A DNA stretch of 64,000 bases. Source: Dimorphilus gyrociliatus. Its lineage: Eukaryota > Annelida > Polychaeta > Dinophilidae. The notes under the pieces are model-generated. The model was not told where the DNA came from. It searched no databases and saw only the letters and a list, made by a program, of their open reading frames with translations. The translations under genes were made by a program, and so were the position numbers. Below are positions 22,904-48,382 of the stretch, one piece after another; position 1 is the first letter of the stretch; each line of letters opens with the position of its first letter. The stretch is from positions 2,908,165 to 2,972,164 of the forward strand of contig CAJFCJ010000005.1 in NCBI GenBank assembly GCA_904063045.1, in the 5' to 3' direction.

Positions 22904-23796
22904 ATGGCCTCTGCTGGTAGCGGTGAAGTTATTGATATTAATATGCTGAATATACAGCAAGTTGAAAGTATTTTGCAATCACTAAATAATGTAAGTATTG
23001 CGTACTTTGTTCTAGGACCAAAATTTGACATTTAATAAGAATTTTCTTACAAAAAAAAAGTACCGTAAACATGAAAACCCCTATTATCGTTTCACGCTTT
23101 TTCTTTTCATAGGAAGTTGACTTTTTCACCTCTTCCATGGTAAAATTGAAGGAAGCTTATGATAAATTGAATTCATCTCTAGGTAACGTAGAAAGATTGA
23201 AGACTATGAAAGGGGGAATGGAAATGTTGGTTCCAGTTACGTCAGCCGTAAATATATTCTTTATTATTTACATAAGTAAATATAGAATAAGTTTTCACGT
23301 AAAATTATATAACTGATGATTCTATGTCTTAAGCAGTTTACGTTACTAAATTATTCAGAATTATTCAAATTGATTATCTAAGTTTTTGTAACAACCAATT
23401 AACACTTGCAGATGTATGTGGATGGTGAAATAGCCGATACCAAAAAAGTCATTGTAGAACTAGGAACTGGTTACTTTGTTGAAAAAGTATGTATTTAATA
23501 AATATATCAGTTTTTTGGAACATACTAATCGAATATCTAATGTTTTTTTCGTTGTATAGTCTATACCGGAAGCTGAAAAATTTTTTAAGAGAAAATTGGA
23601 TTTCCTAAAAAAAGAGATCGAGAAAATCGATGTCGTTAGAAATCAAAAGTTGGAACAAAAGCAAAGTAAGTAACAATGAAGAAATTATAAGTTTCTTTAA
23701 TTTACTTATATTACTTATTTAATTTCAGTAACTACGAATGTTTTTAAAAAGAAATTGATTGAACACCAATCTCAGATGGCTGCAGCCAAATCATAG
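22904..23796 (+). CDS. PFDN5: Prefoldin subunit 5
   Basis: Five exons, 22904-22990, 23113-23247, 23412-23486, 23560-23665 and 23729-23796, encode 156 residues, the normal size. Prefoldin is a six-subunit co-chaperone that hands unfolded actin and tubulin to CCT. It is an alpha-class subunit: two long coiled-coil arms (LNIQQVESILQSL to LGNVERLKTMK; and AEKFFKRKLDFLKKEIEK to the end) around the beta-hairpin core MLVPVTSAMYVDGEI and VIVELGTGYFVEK. The last two match the conserved LVPLTSSMYVPG and IDVGTGYYVEK of human PFDN5. The ATG at 22904 is the first after the promoter. Confidence 0.95.
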
Positions 23797-24031
23797 AAGA
23801 CATTTGCTAAATTAAATTTTTTCACCGTTTTGTTTTTACTTAAAGAAACTGTCTATGTATATTAGATATCCATATAAGTTGTAAATTTCTTGATCTGAGC
23901 GCCATCTGTTAAGAGTGACTGTTGCTATGGTAATAAAACAAATATGGTGGTTTAAATAATACAAAACAAGAATCGACAAGCCTTCTAGTTGATATACTTC
24001 TTTTCGATCAAATTATACATTTAAATACAAA

Positions 24032-25635
24032 ATGAGCGGTGGTGGTAAGTCAAATCCGAGTTATATTAAACGTCAAAATGTGAATATATAAAATTTTAGC
24101 TTGGTATTATTATGCGCCGGCAAAAAAATTGAATAAGGAGCCACAACCGGCCCCTCCACCTTCCCAAATTCCCGGTTTAAACGGAGAATTAAATGGAGAA
24201 GAGGATAAAAAGCCACAAATGATGATTAAAGATACAGATAGTAAATATATACAGTTGGCAAAGCAAGGTGGCAGACAAAATTTGTTAATGATTGAAGAAA
24301 AAGATACAAGATCAAAGGATCCAGTACCCTATCCAAGAGTAGACTGGTTTTACCAAGATGATATTCTAATGGAAGAGGAAGAAACTAAGAAGGCTGAAGA
24401 AAAAGCGTAAGTTTAATTTTATCATTTCTGTTACCGTATACGCAATATATGGTAATATTTGTACATTATAGTTGAATTTAGCTTGTCAGTTATGAAGTAA
24501 TCCTGTTTGAAAGACAAAAAAAATCCTCTTACTCTAATAGAAATATAATTTTGTCACATTCTTTTTTCAAATAAAGCCCAATTACCATACTTTTCCTCAT
24601 TAACTTTGTTAAAAAAACAAATTAAGCAGCATTGTTAGCTATTTCCTTCCTTTTCTTTCGCGTTACCGAGTTTTGAGGCAGTATCATTTATTAAAAATAA
24701 GCTATAGACTAATTAGTATTTACCTATCCTATCTAATTAAAAGTTATGGTATTGACAACGTACTGACATATTAAATTATGTTTTTTTTTGTAGACATTAT
24801 GAGCCAATGTTACCAGAGTATATGGTTCATGAGGAGTTTACTCAAGAAGGGATTGATGAATATGCACCTCCTCGACTTCCTTATGGATATGACAGATCAA
24901 CAGTATATGAAAGAGAAGGTCAACATGTGACCGATAAGACCGTTAAGGTATGCAAGTTTCAATTAAATGTAAATGATTTGCTACAAGCTTTAGTAATGTT
25001 AATGGGATTAATGTAAATATTTTAGATACCAGAGGCCAAGAAGGCAGGAATTTCTCAGCGGCTTTCAAAATCGGTCAAACAACCACAACCAATTGTAAAC
25101 CAAAGATACGGAAAAGCTAAACAAAGAACAGACCCAAAGTCTAAACACGAAGTCATGTAAGGAGTCAATAAATATAAAAAATTCAAATGAAATTAAATGC
25201 ACTTTTTAAATGAATAATTTAAAGGAAACTACCAGATAATAAAGACAGGGATTGTATGAGTAAAATTCTTTCATATGGCTATCAACATGAATGGTTGGAA
25301 CAGCGTTCGAACTATTTTGACAAGAAGAAAGACCATCAACAAACAGAGAATTTTTCGGTAAAAAAAATCATTACTTCTTACCTTGAATAAATAATTGCTT
25401 CTTTTATGACTAAATAATGAATTTTTTGCAGAAGGGTAACGAACGCAGGCAAATGGAAGAAGATAAGGAAAGAGAGTTATTTAAGTTAAGTAAATTTAAG
25501 AATGTCTCTTCTAAAGTTTCCCATAAACGAGATGGAGCTAAGCTTCCACCCCTAGAAAGACCAAATTCCAACAAACAGAGAGATGCTCTAAGATTGGGAA
25601 GAACTGATGATTGTATCGCTGTTTCCGGTAACTGA
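24032..25635 (+). CDS. C7orf57: C7orf57 homologue (function unknown)
   Basis: Six exons, 24032-24044, 24100-24406, 24794-24947, 25026-25156, 25225-25357 and 25432-25635, join to 313 residues. The first exon is only 13 bp (MSGG and one base). Recognised by conserved strings also in human C7orf57: the N-terminal WYYYAP, then SQIPGL, KDTDSKYIQLAKQGGR, PYPRVDWF and EYMVHEEF. The C-terminal half is basic and charged with no known domain, and there is no membrane segment. The function of the family is not established; its wide presence in ciliated animals makes a ciliary role plausible. The gene starts 235 bp after prefoldin 5 on the same strand and converges on the FRMPD gene. Confidence 0.85.
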
Positions 25636-26360
25636 GAAGCTCAAATTGTTTTATTTATATATTTATATTTTTTGTTGCTCATTGAGAAATCACGTGATAA
25701 AAATTACTAAAGCAATTTTTTTAAATACAAAACTGTGCAACTAAGATAATTAAGTTACTTCAACCATCAGTTAAAATTTGATGGCCTTTAAGAGTCACAT
25801 GGGCAAATGTCACCAATGTTGTTGCTATTTTGTGTATATACATAACATATATATATACTGTATATATATAAAATATACAGTAATACTGTAATATACACAG
25901 TATATGTCTGGGTATATTTATACATAGGTAAATATTACCTTATAAGGACTGTGAAATATGTTTAAAGTATCGTCTAAATAACAGTGAATCCCTAGTAAAC
26001 ACTTCTATTCATATTCTATCAGGAATGCAAATGGAATAGAATTGGTTCCATCTCTTTGTAATAGCTCCTAATGAGCTTGCACTTCTTTTTGCATAAAACT
26101 AACAAATAACAATACAGAAAATACCATATAAAAAGCGTAAATAGAAATTTTAACACTTGGAGTATGAAATGTATCCTCTCAATTCTGTATTCATCATTTG
26201 ACTACAATTGTTTTATAAAAATAAGCATCAATTTAGTCTTTTCTCGTAGAAAATAATTCTGGCAGTATTTCAAATACTCTTTCTATTTTAATAAGAATCA
26301 TATTAATAGTTAAACATTATAATTATTACGCTAGATTGATCACGATTGTTTATTTCCATT
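25636..26360. other. Tail-to-tail intergenic region with TA-palindrome cluster
   Basis: 725 bp between the stop codons of C7orf57 and the FRMPD gene. At about 25842-25912 several ACTG/CAGT-centred TA palindromes follow each other (TATACTGTATATATATA, ATATACAGTAATACTGTAATATAC, CACAGTATATG). No gene is seen. Confidence 0.45.
25842..25912. repeat. Cluster of TATACTGTATA-type palindromes
   Basis: Four ACTGT/ACAGT units in TA-rich spacers stand within 71 bp, the densest copy of the dispersed motif in this window. Confidence 0.7.
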
Positions 26361-38680
<12,320 letters not shown>

Positions 38681-39369
38681 GACATGATGGTAACGAAACC
38701 AGGTGCAGGCCGCCTCTTTTAATGTGAATAAAATATTGCAACGCCGCCAAGCGGGCGCTATTGTATCGGCTAGTCACGGAATTCATATACTAATATATAT
38801 ATATACTGCATGTATGTATGGCACATATTCGCCTAACATATAAGCAAGTGAATGTATTAATGCCTGTACCTACTATTATTTATAAACTTTGTGTGATTGA
38901 TATGCAAAAGAGATTATACATTTCACTAGAGTAAAATATTCTTTCCCTTCAGTAGAAAATGTTCATGTACATATTTAATATCGGTTTGGTGTGAACACAA
39001 TGCAAATCACGTATACATATATGTGAAGCGTGTAATGTAGTGAGATATACTTTGTATCAAAATTTATACCTTTACATCTAAAATGTCATATAAGATGATA
39101 TAAGATGGACTTAAATAACAATATATTTACTATAAAAGCTTAATAAAAGAGGCTTTTATATGGTTTGGTATTTTTTTTTTCATTTTTGTGTACGTCAGTA
39201 TATTGTTAAACTTTCTCTTTTCACTATAAAAATGATGTTTAAAGAGAATAGTTTGGGAATCAAAGAGTGCATGAAAATTATATATTGACAACGAACAAAT
39301 ATTACAATAATAATTAAATAACTTCTTCTGTTCTTTTAGTGTTCTCGACGAATACCAGATGTTAAACAT
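38681..39369. other. Intergenic, FRMPD upstream region
   Basis: 689 bp between the proposed FRMPD start and the acyltransferase stop. It holds a variant TA motif (ATATATATACTGCATG, about 38797-38812). The minus-strand frame at 39130-39369 has no recognisable protein features and probably reads 3' untranslated sequence. Confidence 0.35.
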
Positions 39370-41626
39370 CTAATCGTTATGCTTCTTCACTTTCTCTGAC
39401 TTTGCTTCGATTTTTGGTTTCCATACAAACGGCAATAATAGAATGCCTATGACGACTAGATGCATCCACCAATATTGATTATAACTGGAAAAGGGAAAAT
39501 ATAATAGTAAACAAATTAGCACTATTATTTAAACGTTAATAGTTGAAGTATTGTTGTTTTCTTCCCTTCCTACTACTTTTTTTTTTTTAATTAGGAATAA
39601 TAGTATTATCTTTGATACTTACGTGTAGAAATAGTATACTCTTTTCATGTCCAGTAAAGTGAAAGGTACAATGAAATAAGCTAAAGCTAAATGACTGAAA
39701 AACCACGTAACCACATCGTAGGATTTCTTCAACCAAGGTGGGGATAACATTAAAGGCCTAATTATCCTTCTTAGCTACAGAAGAAAGAGAATAAACAGAA
39801 ACAAGAAATAAGTCTCGTAATGACCTTGCCTATATAAAAATTCTAATGAATAATTGTAGTGTACTATATCCGAGGTTATAAAAATTACACTACTTTTTTA
39901 ATAATAACATAATAATTATCGATAAGAATAATTGTATATTACTTCAAGTATTACTTACTGTTCTTGCGGCGTTGGTCGTTAAGGCTCCTCCTAAAAACGT
40001 GAAATAATAGCCAGGATAAAATCCATGCCAAATTGCGCTTAATGTATAAGTAGCGTATGTTCTGTAAACGCCTTTTAATCTACGTTGACGAGTGAGTAAT
40101 AATGAAATTAAAGGCAAATCAACAAAGACAATAATAAGAACCTATCGTAGCAAATTCTTCTAAGCCAGATTGCAGTTTGTATATTCCAGTTATTTATAAT
40201 ATCGCGAAAACTAGTTGCAAATTCAATAGCTGGTATATTGACGTTTTCGATTAGGTTCCACTTGGCATTGTTCTTTTCATCATAACCGTTAAAGCCTAAT
40301 CCTGCAGCGTTATTTGTCGCTTCTCCTATTAGTTTTTTTGTAATAAAATATATAAGATTAAGAATAGTATTGAGAAATGGGAAAAATAAGCTAATCTAAA
40401 ATCAGACCTAGTTTCCAACCAAAATAATATTTCGATCTAGCCAAAAATACGACCAATATACAGATTAACGTTCGATAAACAAAATTATGATTTATGACAA
40501 AATTCTCATCCACCATTAAAGTTTTAGGGTACCAGGAAGCCAATGACATTGTGATACCAATACAGGTAAAAGCCAGAATTACATTTTTCACTACAACTCT
40601 CTACCAAGAAAAACCTAAGCGTGATCCATTCATAAAACCGGAAGATTAAAGTCAACTCACATTAGGAGAGGGTTCCTTTTCAATCTTTATTACATCACTG
40701 GACTCAGTTTTCTGCGTATATTGTTTCCCTTCGACAAAAACGGCATAATCTCTGTAGAAGCACATTGGTCCAAGCAAAATACCGTGAAAGCTGAAAATAT
40801 AACTAAAAAATTCCAGAAATGACGGAAGTTTGTTAATGGCCATAAGTCTTTGATCGTCACTCAGCCTTTCTTTCTTCCTTACTCTGAACACGCCGTCGTA
40901 GGCACTAAAAGCTAGGGACGTCACTTTCTGAGTGCAAATCATTAAAGGTCTGAAAATATTAAAAAATATTCTCATTTTTCAATACATAACCCTTTTTAAA
41001 TATATACCCAGTTATATCCAATGTATAGGCGCCATAATCATAGTACATGTTGTAAATATGCATCAGGGAAAGATACCCGATAGCTATTGCAAATACAACG
41101 CTGTTATTAAAAAAAATTTCCATTATTTAATATTCACGAATAGAATAGTTAACATTACTTACATGTAACTAAATGATATGGGGAGAAGCAATAATACAGC
41201 ATAACACAGCCCCGATTGAAAAAGCAAATGATAAATTTGACTGGAAATATTACATGATAAAGTTTCTACAATTAATCATATAAATAAAACTGAACCTCCC
41301 GAAACAGAAGATACCCAGGACAAGCCCAACCGACAAAGAAATTACATGGCGGGTTGTTGGGGACACTCTAGATGGATGGAGCTTTCCTCTGTAAAAGAAA
41401 GCGAAGCCCAAAGCGAACAATTGACTGACTATATAGTTCGTCTGTTATGAATACAAAATTACCGATTATCGCTCACTTCAAAAATACAAATAAACAAACA
41501 GAAATTTTGTTCATAAAATAACTTTTTATCGAAAGATCACACAATATTAACCTGGTCTAATGGAAGACCGACAAATGATGCAAAAGGATCTAGAAGTCTA
41601 CTGCCTGAATATTTTGATGACACCAT
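39370..41626 (-). CDS. MBOAT lysophospholipid acyltransferase (MBOAT1/2 type)
   Basis: About ten exons from ATG 41624-41626 (MVSSKYSGSRLLDPF) to TAG 39370-39372. Membrane-bound O-acyltransferases of this group re-acylate lysophosphatidyl-ethanolamine, -serine or -choline in the ER. Matches to MBOAT1/2 run along the whole length: FASFVGLPLDQ then TNYIVSQLFALGFAF, FRPLMICTQKVTSLAFSAYDG, LPSFLEFFSYIFSFHGILLGP and FVEGKQYT. The catalytic Asn sits in FRDIINNWNIQTA and the catalytic His in LSAIWHGFYPGYYFTF. Many hydrophobic segments fit a polytopic protein. The C-terminus is short and basic. Introns are mostly 50-200 bp. Head to head with tectonic; MBOAT1 versus MBOAT2 is not resolvable. Confidence 0.9.
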
Positions 41627-42033
41627 TTTCGGTCCAGATGGCGTTACACCAAATCGAAATTAGTTCAAGAAGTGACAATACAATTGTCCCAAATAGGCCT
41701 ATAAACTCTATTATTTTTGTGATTTAAATTAAGAATCAATTTCAGCAGTCATGGATCACGATTCGAAATGTCTAATTTCCAATACTACGGCTAAAATTAT
41801 TTAAAGTAATTAGCGATGAAAATAGTTATCTTATACTGAAAAACATGTACCTTTTTATAGCCTTACCTTTCAAAAGCAATTTTGATAAATTGTTGTCAAC
41901 ATAAATATAAGTAACACGAGTATCACATTTGATACATTAGAGCTATTAGCATAATTTTAGAGAACAAAATTAAAAACTTTTAACACTTGGTAATTATCGG
42001 TTACCGGTTGTTATCTCTAGTCTTTAACCGGTC
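41627..42033. promoter_or_regulatory. Shared MBOAT/tectonic head-to-head region
   Basis: 407 bp between divergent ATGs. TTACCGGTTG and TTTAACCGGTCATGG near 42000-42036 repeat an AACCGGT element in both orientations just before the tectonic ATG, a candidate Grainyhead/CP2-type site. No classical RFX X-box was recognised. Confidence 0.35.
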
Positions 42034-44544
42034 ATGGCGTTCGCGGAATGGAATGCGATTTTTATATATTTCTTTCTTTTTATTTCAATAGCTAAGTCTC
42101 AAAATTCAACTACGACAGCGCAAACTCCAACTTCGTCTCGAGCTCCAACAAATCCCCCGCCATCACCACAAGGAATACCAAAAAATACTGGTAATTTTTA
42201 AAAAGTTCATGTGGCGACTCGTTTATTTCCCGTTTTTGATGGCTTATTAATTTCGCTTCAATATTTACATTCCAGATATAGGAACTTGCGTTTGTAATCT
42301 CATACTAAATAAATGTGACATAAACTGTTGTTGCGATGAAGATTGCACTGATTTTGATAGAGAAGCATTTTCAGGATGTATTGACTTGCCATCGAGGTCA
42401 GATGGTTATTATTTTTTTGTGATACTATATTAAATTAGATATTTGTATGTAGATATGATGGAAAGTCTTGCACCAAAGAATATTTTATTTCTCGGTCTAA
42501 TACTGGTAGTTACCAGACGGAAACTACAGGAGATTTCTTTTGTGTTTTCAAGGATAATTGTAACTATAATCTGAAAGAGTTTCTGACTTCAAAAGTGTTA
42601 TATAATTATTTAAAAATAATATAACAGACAAGGAAAGAAATTATTATACCCAACCCGATCTCTTAAGAACAGAAGATGATTTTAAGAAACGACTATCTAA
42701 AGTAAGACGCTATACCTTTAAGAGAGGAGAAGAAAATTTACAACTCGATAAAATAGATCGATATAAGGTAAATTTAATTTAGATGTAAAATCTACATATT
42801 CTCTATAAATTCTATAAATTTTCAGAGCGGTTCATTGATACTAACAGTATCAAACTCATCAGTTATAAGTTATATGAGTCAGCCTTCTCCATCTCATAAT
42901 CAAGAATGTTTAGATGGAAATCCAGCAGGTATACTTCTTTTGAAGGATTTTTAGAAAAAGTAAAATAATCCTTGATTTTTTTATTACTACTACAGAATTT
43001 CTTATTGACAAGACGTTTTCTTGTAATCGTAAAATTACCAACTTTAAAGAGGATTGTACTGGAATTGAAGGACTGAATGCTCAATATTACTATAAAAACT
43101 TTACAATTTTAAGAGTAAGTAATATTTTTTATCTAAGAATGCGAGAACAGTTTATTATTGAATTGCAGACACCGAGAATTCCCACCAATGTAGATGATAT
43201 ATTAAATCCACCCTACTCGTTTCCAATTAGTTGTAACAAGTCTAATAACGATTTAAACTGTTTTGACGGTGACCTTCCTGAACCACAACTAAATTGTTCT
43301 TTGGCTAAATGTACCTGCGAAAACGTTGTGGAGACCGTAAGTTCCAAAATAATATCTAAGAGATGTTCCTAAGGCTAAAACTTCACAGATATTCTTTAAA
43401 GTCTATCATGAAAGTGATACAAATTCAACAAGAATAGTAAGTGTAAAAATTTCAGCTATTCTGAAAACTATATCGGAGGAAGACACATTTGTCGGGCAAA
43501 CTCATACCTTTGATTACCTTGAGGTATTTTCTCTTTCATATTATAATATTTTAGTATTTAATTACCAATAAACCGTTTTCTATCGTTTAAAAGTCGAGAC
43601 GTGAGTCGAGTGAAAGCGATATTTTCATTAAAAGTGGAAATCCAGGATACTTAAGAGGAAAACCTATATTGGCAGGTAAATTGGAAGATGTATCACAGCC
43701 AGATGGAAGCATTAAGTTCGCTATTGTTATATTATAGTTACATGAACTTATTAATGATTTGTCGATTATTTAGGCAGATAATAAACTTAAGTCAGGACAG
43801 AAATAATTGGTTAACTATGTTGGCCTCATTACCTGGGGGGAAATGCGCTGTTACTACAGATAGAGTTCCGATAAAGTTCGGAGAAAATATGAGAACTGGT
43901 TGTTTATATCAGTAAGTACGCAGTATAAGCTTACTATTGCAGTGTTACTCTTTTTGTCCTTCTATGCAGAGTAACAAAGAGTCAATTGGACAAAGAGTGC
44001 TTATTTATACAAGACTACATCATTCAAGCTTTAATGGGAGAAAATGTTACAATTAGTGGATTGCAAAACTGGAATCGTTATATAGCAACATTTGGAAATA
44101 CGTTCCAAACAGTTACAGCTGATTGGATACAAGTTGTAATCATCAATCGTCCCAGCGGGACTGTAAGTAAACTTGATCTATTATTTACTATTTGCAATAA
44201 AATATTCCTATTTCCCAAATTAGCCACAGTCAAATCCAGGAATATGTTCAGGTGTTGTTACATCCGTGCATATACAAATAGCATACGCTAACATAGGGAG
44301 TTTGAACAATCCTCAAAGTAGAATTGTCGGAGTAGCTTACAGATTTCCACAACAAACAACATCTATTAAATATCAATGCTCAGGTTTATATTGCCAACCT
44401 GGTACAGAAAATCAAGTACAAAATTTCGAAATATCAAGTTCAGTTGAATTTGTCGACATATCCGGGAAAGCTGAAGGAGTTGAAGCTGCAACTCCAAAAC
44501 TTAAACAGAGACTGCCAGAAGACTTTTTCTATCCGTTTTTATAA
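42034..44544 (+). CDS. TCTN: Tectonic, ciliary transition-zone protein
   Basis: About eleven exons, beginning 42034-42190, 42276-42396 and 42453-42594 and ending at TAA 44542-44544. A signal peptide (FFLFISIAKS) precedes a Thr/Pro/Ser-rich linker. The diagnostic tectonic Cys block follows: CVCNLILNKCDINCCCDEDC, then FSGCIDLPS. Further family features are FCVFKDNCNYN, NYYTQPDL, and C-terminal segments with paired Cys (KCAVTTDR, CSGLYCQPG) ending in PEDFFYPFL. Tectonics join the MKS/B9 complex at the transition zone, gating membrane proteins into cilia and tuning Hedgehog signalling. No C-terminal membrane helix is seen, which is like secreted/peripheral TCTN1 rather than TCTN2/3. Exon boundaries in the middle are approximate; one acceptor (after ACAAG near 42629) was chosen for phase. 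Confidence 0.86.
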
Positions 44545-45318
44545 TTATTTTCTATGTTAATTTTAGTACCAAATTTATACAACTTAGAAAATACAATTCC
44601 GTCCGACTTAGGTTTTTACATAAACTAAAAAAGCTACTATAATGGCGGAAGATTCTATTCGAAATCAAGAGATCTGAATATCCTCTTAAATAATTAAAAA
44701 TTATTGATTAATTTTTAATTGCTTCCTAATTAGGTACTCGCCTTTTTTACTACATAGTAGTGCTTTTCAATTGCATTGAGGAAAACTACAAGTTTTAAAT
44801 TTAACGATGTTTTCACTTTTAATTTTCACTAATTCTCCTGTTTTTTAATGCAAGATAACAGCTTTTCTACCATCCGCTAAATCTCTTCTAACAATACTCT
44901 TAATATAAAAATCTTTATTAAAAAAATCCCATACTCTCCCTTTAATAGTCAACTATCAGGAAGAAGAAAGCAAAAAGAAAAACACAACTATACTTAATCT
45001 CATCGATTTGTTTTTTACAAAGCAATTTTAATGTATATTGAAAAAAAGAGGGCGGAGTTAAAATTACCTGACAAAACTCAAAGTTGTGTCTGGTATTTAG
45101 GTATACTCACTTCCACTTGAACCAACGGAAAATACCGCCAACTGAGGAATGATTCAAGTCTTTCGTTAAATTTCTGAATAAATTGGCTGATTCAGAAATT
45201 AATTTAGTCATTTTTTAAAACCTAAATAATTTCACAATCCAATATTATTAAAGAAATTGAAAGGAATATTTTGTACTTAATCAGTTTAGGCCGTTTTTCT
45301 ATTCCTATTGTTTTGAAA
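44545..45318. other. Intergenic between tectonic and GCNA
   Basis: 774 bp of AT-rich DNA between two same-strand genes. An inverted TTAATTTTTAATTA-like stretch (about 44685-44720) is low complexity. No further exon or RNA gene was recognised. Confidence 0.35.
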
Positions 45319-48300
45319 ATGTCTTCACAAAGCCTGTGTAAGTTAATAGCATTCAAAAATCTGTATTTTTATCTTATAATATATGTAAATTAAATAGCGA
45401 AAGCAAACTCAGAAATCGAAAAGCAGGAAGATAAAAACATAAGACAGTACACGTTTAGAACCCGTCGAAATAGACAACCTCTTAGAACCTTAAACAAAGA
45501 GAATCAAGATCAGACCCTGGACGATATTACCGATTCGGAAAGTGATGAACAGAAAGATTTAATTACTGATGAGGACTCAGATTGGGAAGTAGAACAATAT
45601 AAGAGTGTTAAGAAAGAATTAATAAAATCTCATCGTTTCTCTCGGAAAAAGAAATCTTGCTCTGAAGATAACGAAGAAGAGACAAAGCAACTTGTTATAA
45701 AAACTAAGAGTAGTAAAAAGAAGAAAGAAATTACTGTTCGAGGTCCTAAAGGAACTAAGACCAAAGGAAAAGAACGCAAAGTGAAGCCTGTCATAAAAAA
45801 CTTCTTAGCCTCCGCTTCTGAGAGTGAGAATGATGAAAAAAGTATTGGTTGTCCTGATCTTTCAAAGAGTGCACTGAAACAACGGAGAATAACTAATGTC
45901 CATCAAAATTTATTGATCGATTCCCCTCAAGAAGATAAGATTACTTTAAAACCTAAACGATCCATTATTCCGAGAATACCTGAAATTAAACATAAATCTA
46001 ATAAAGATAGGGCTGAGTCTTCAATTAAAAAGTTTACCGCAAAAATAGAAATGAAGAGTAATTCCAAAAAAAGATTATCTCTTGAAAAGAAAACTGAAAA
46101 AAGCACTGCACATTTGCATGACAAATTATCTAGTCATACAATTGTTAGGGATGAAATCCCTACTAAAATAGATATAATATCGCGATGCCACCGTCGAATT
46201 AGTGCTGATGAAACTTTGATGTCTGTAAATGATACACTATTTCAGGAAAATATTCCTTGTAGTACTTTCGTTGAAGAAGATAATCCTAATATGACATTTT
46301 CTGTGCAAGAAGAGGAAACTACTCCGCTTTCAAGTAATTTACCAGAAGTCGATAGTGAGAAAGTAAGAAAGAACTTCGCAAATATATTCAGCAATGATTT
46401 CAAAACAAATATTTCTACGAAAGAAGATGCTATTGAAGATTTAACCAAAGTTGAAGATAAATTACGTACCTTTTGTATAAGTGAATCAACTATTTTACCC
46501 GAAAAAACACCTGATAAAGGATTACTAGATGGATTGAAACTTAATGAAAATACTACAACCTGGATTTCAGAGAATTCTGCAAAACCAAAAATTCTTGTCA
46601 ATGACACACCGGAGGATAACTACAAAAATACAGTGATCAAAGATAGAACAGCTATAGATATGGCTTCTGTTAATGATTCCTTTAACGATTCCGAGTGTCA
46701 ACAAGAGATAATCACTGAGAAGAAATCAGATATATCTTCTGTTATTGGGACAGCGAACGGCTTACAGTCTTCAGATAGGAGTGATAGCATTACTACTGCA
46801 AAAAGTCCAACCAAAATTACTCCACTGGTAACAGATTGCGTAAAAAGCTGGATTCATGATGAACTTGCTGAAGTGGATGAAAATAAGTCAAATTTAATCG
46901 TTCATGAGGCATCATCCGATAAAAAGAAAGACTACAGCTGTGAGAAAACATTTATCATTCTCCCAAACAAGCCATCTCCTAAGACAAACGAATCGACTGG
47001 TGAAACCTGTTCAATTTCAGAAAATAAAGAGCAATCTAACAACCATGTATTATTAAACAATCCCAAATCTGATTCGATAAACTCAGCCGGCGATAAATCA
47101 GTCATTGTTGACCACAATAAAAACGGTCAAAAAGAATTAACAGAGAATGAAGAAAATAATGTACTGATCGGTGAAAATACTAATGCAGAGATTACAACTG
47201 ATCTCAAGCACTCGTGCAAAGTCGAAAACCTTAATGGGAGGAAGTTAATCAAGGCAAAATCTGTCTTAAGCAGCACGAGAACTAGCCCTATAATGGAAGC
47301 CGTGTTACAAGCTGAGAAACAAAAAGCTTCTAAACCCCCTGTCCCTGATAATAATGTACCTGATAAAAAAGGAAAAAAAAAGAAATCTAAAAAGTTAACG
47401 AAAGAAGACGTTTTAAGTATGCACATATTTAGTTCTGATGATGATTGTGAAGCTCTAAAAGTCACTTTGGAAGAATCCAGAAGTGGTAGAGAGTCTGATA
47501 CACAAAAAACTCAATTAGAGGTTAAATCAATATCATTAAAAATTTCTACTACTGATAGTGTTGAATTATCTCGTCTATCAATTAAGAGTGAAAGCTCTCG
47601 TAATGAATCAAAACTATCGTCTAAATACTGTGGATCTTTACTAAAGGACAAAGAAGAGAGTTTTGAGTCTTCAGCCGATATTTCTTCAAGTAGTCGAAGA
47701 AGTGAAGAAAAACACAAAGAAAATATAGTTAAAGGATCACAGCCTGTCATTGATAATGAACTCGATCCTGCTTTAATTGATGAATCACCTATTTCCTCCG
47801 GTATAAAAGATCTTCATCAAGCCACTAGTTCGGGGGTATCAACAAGGTCATCTTGTAGTCGGGTATTTTCCAGTGAAAAGAAGGAAAGTGCAGCTGTATT
47901 TCTTTTGTCTGATTCGGATGATAATGAAAAGGTTGAGTCAAATTCTGATTCAGATTTAGAACCAACTGTGAGGCGAGTTGTACGGAGGATTGACTTTGAA
48001 GAATCAGATGATTCTCGAACCAATGAAAAACTTGAAATTTCTAGTGGAAATATTAGTGAAAATGAAGAAATCAAACGAGCAAGAGACAACTGTAAGCTTC
48101 TTCTTTTAAAATAGATTATTACAATATACCTGTTATATATTATGTAAGTATATTTTTTCCAATTAGTGAAATCTGCTAGAGAATATAGAGATTTATCTGG
48201 CCAAGAAGAGGAAGAAGATGTTTCTGAGGAGGACGATAGGTACTCTTTTTTTTAAATTAAACTTTAGAAAACCTAACCTAACTGAATTTTTAATAAATTC

Positions 48301-48351
48301 GCCAGTTTCATAGTACCAGATGAATCAATAGATGAGGATGGAGATTATGAC

Positions 48352-48382
<31 letters not shown>

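Noticed and set aside
25842-25912. CRISPR-like array
   Set aside because: The TA palindromes are short, irregularly spaced and in a eukaryotic genome; no unique spacers.
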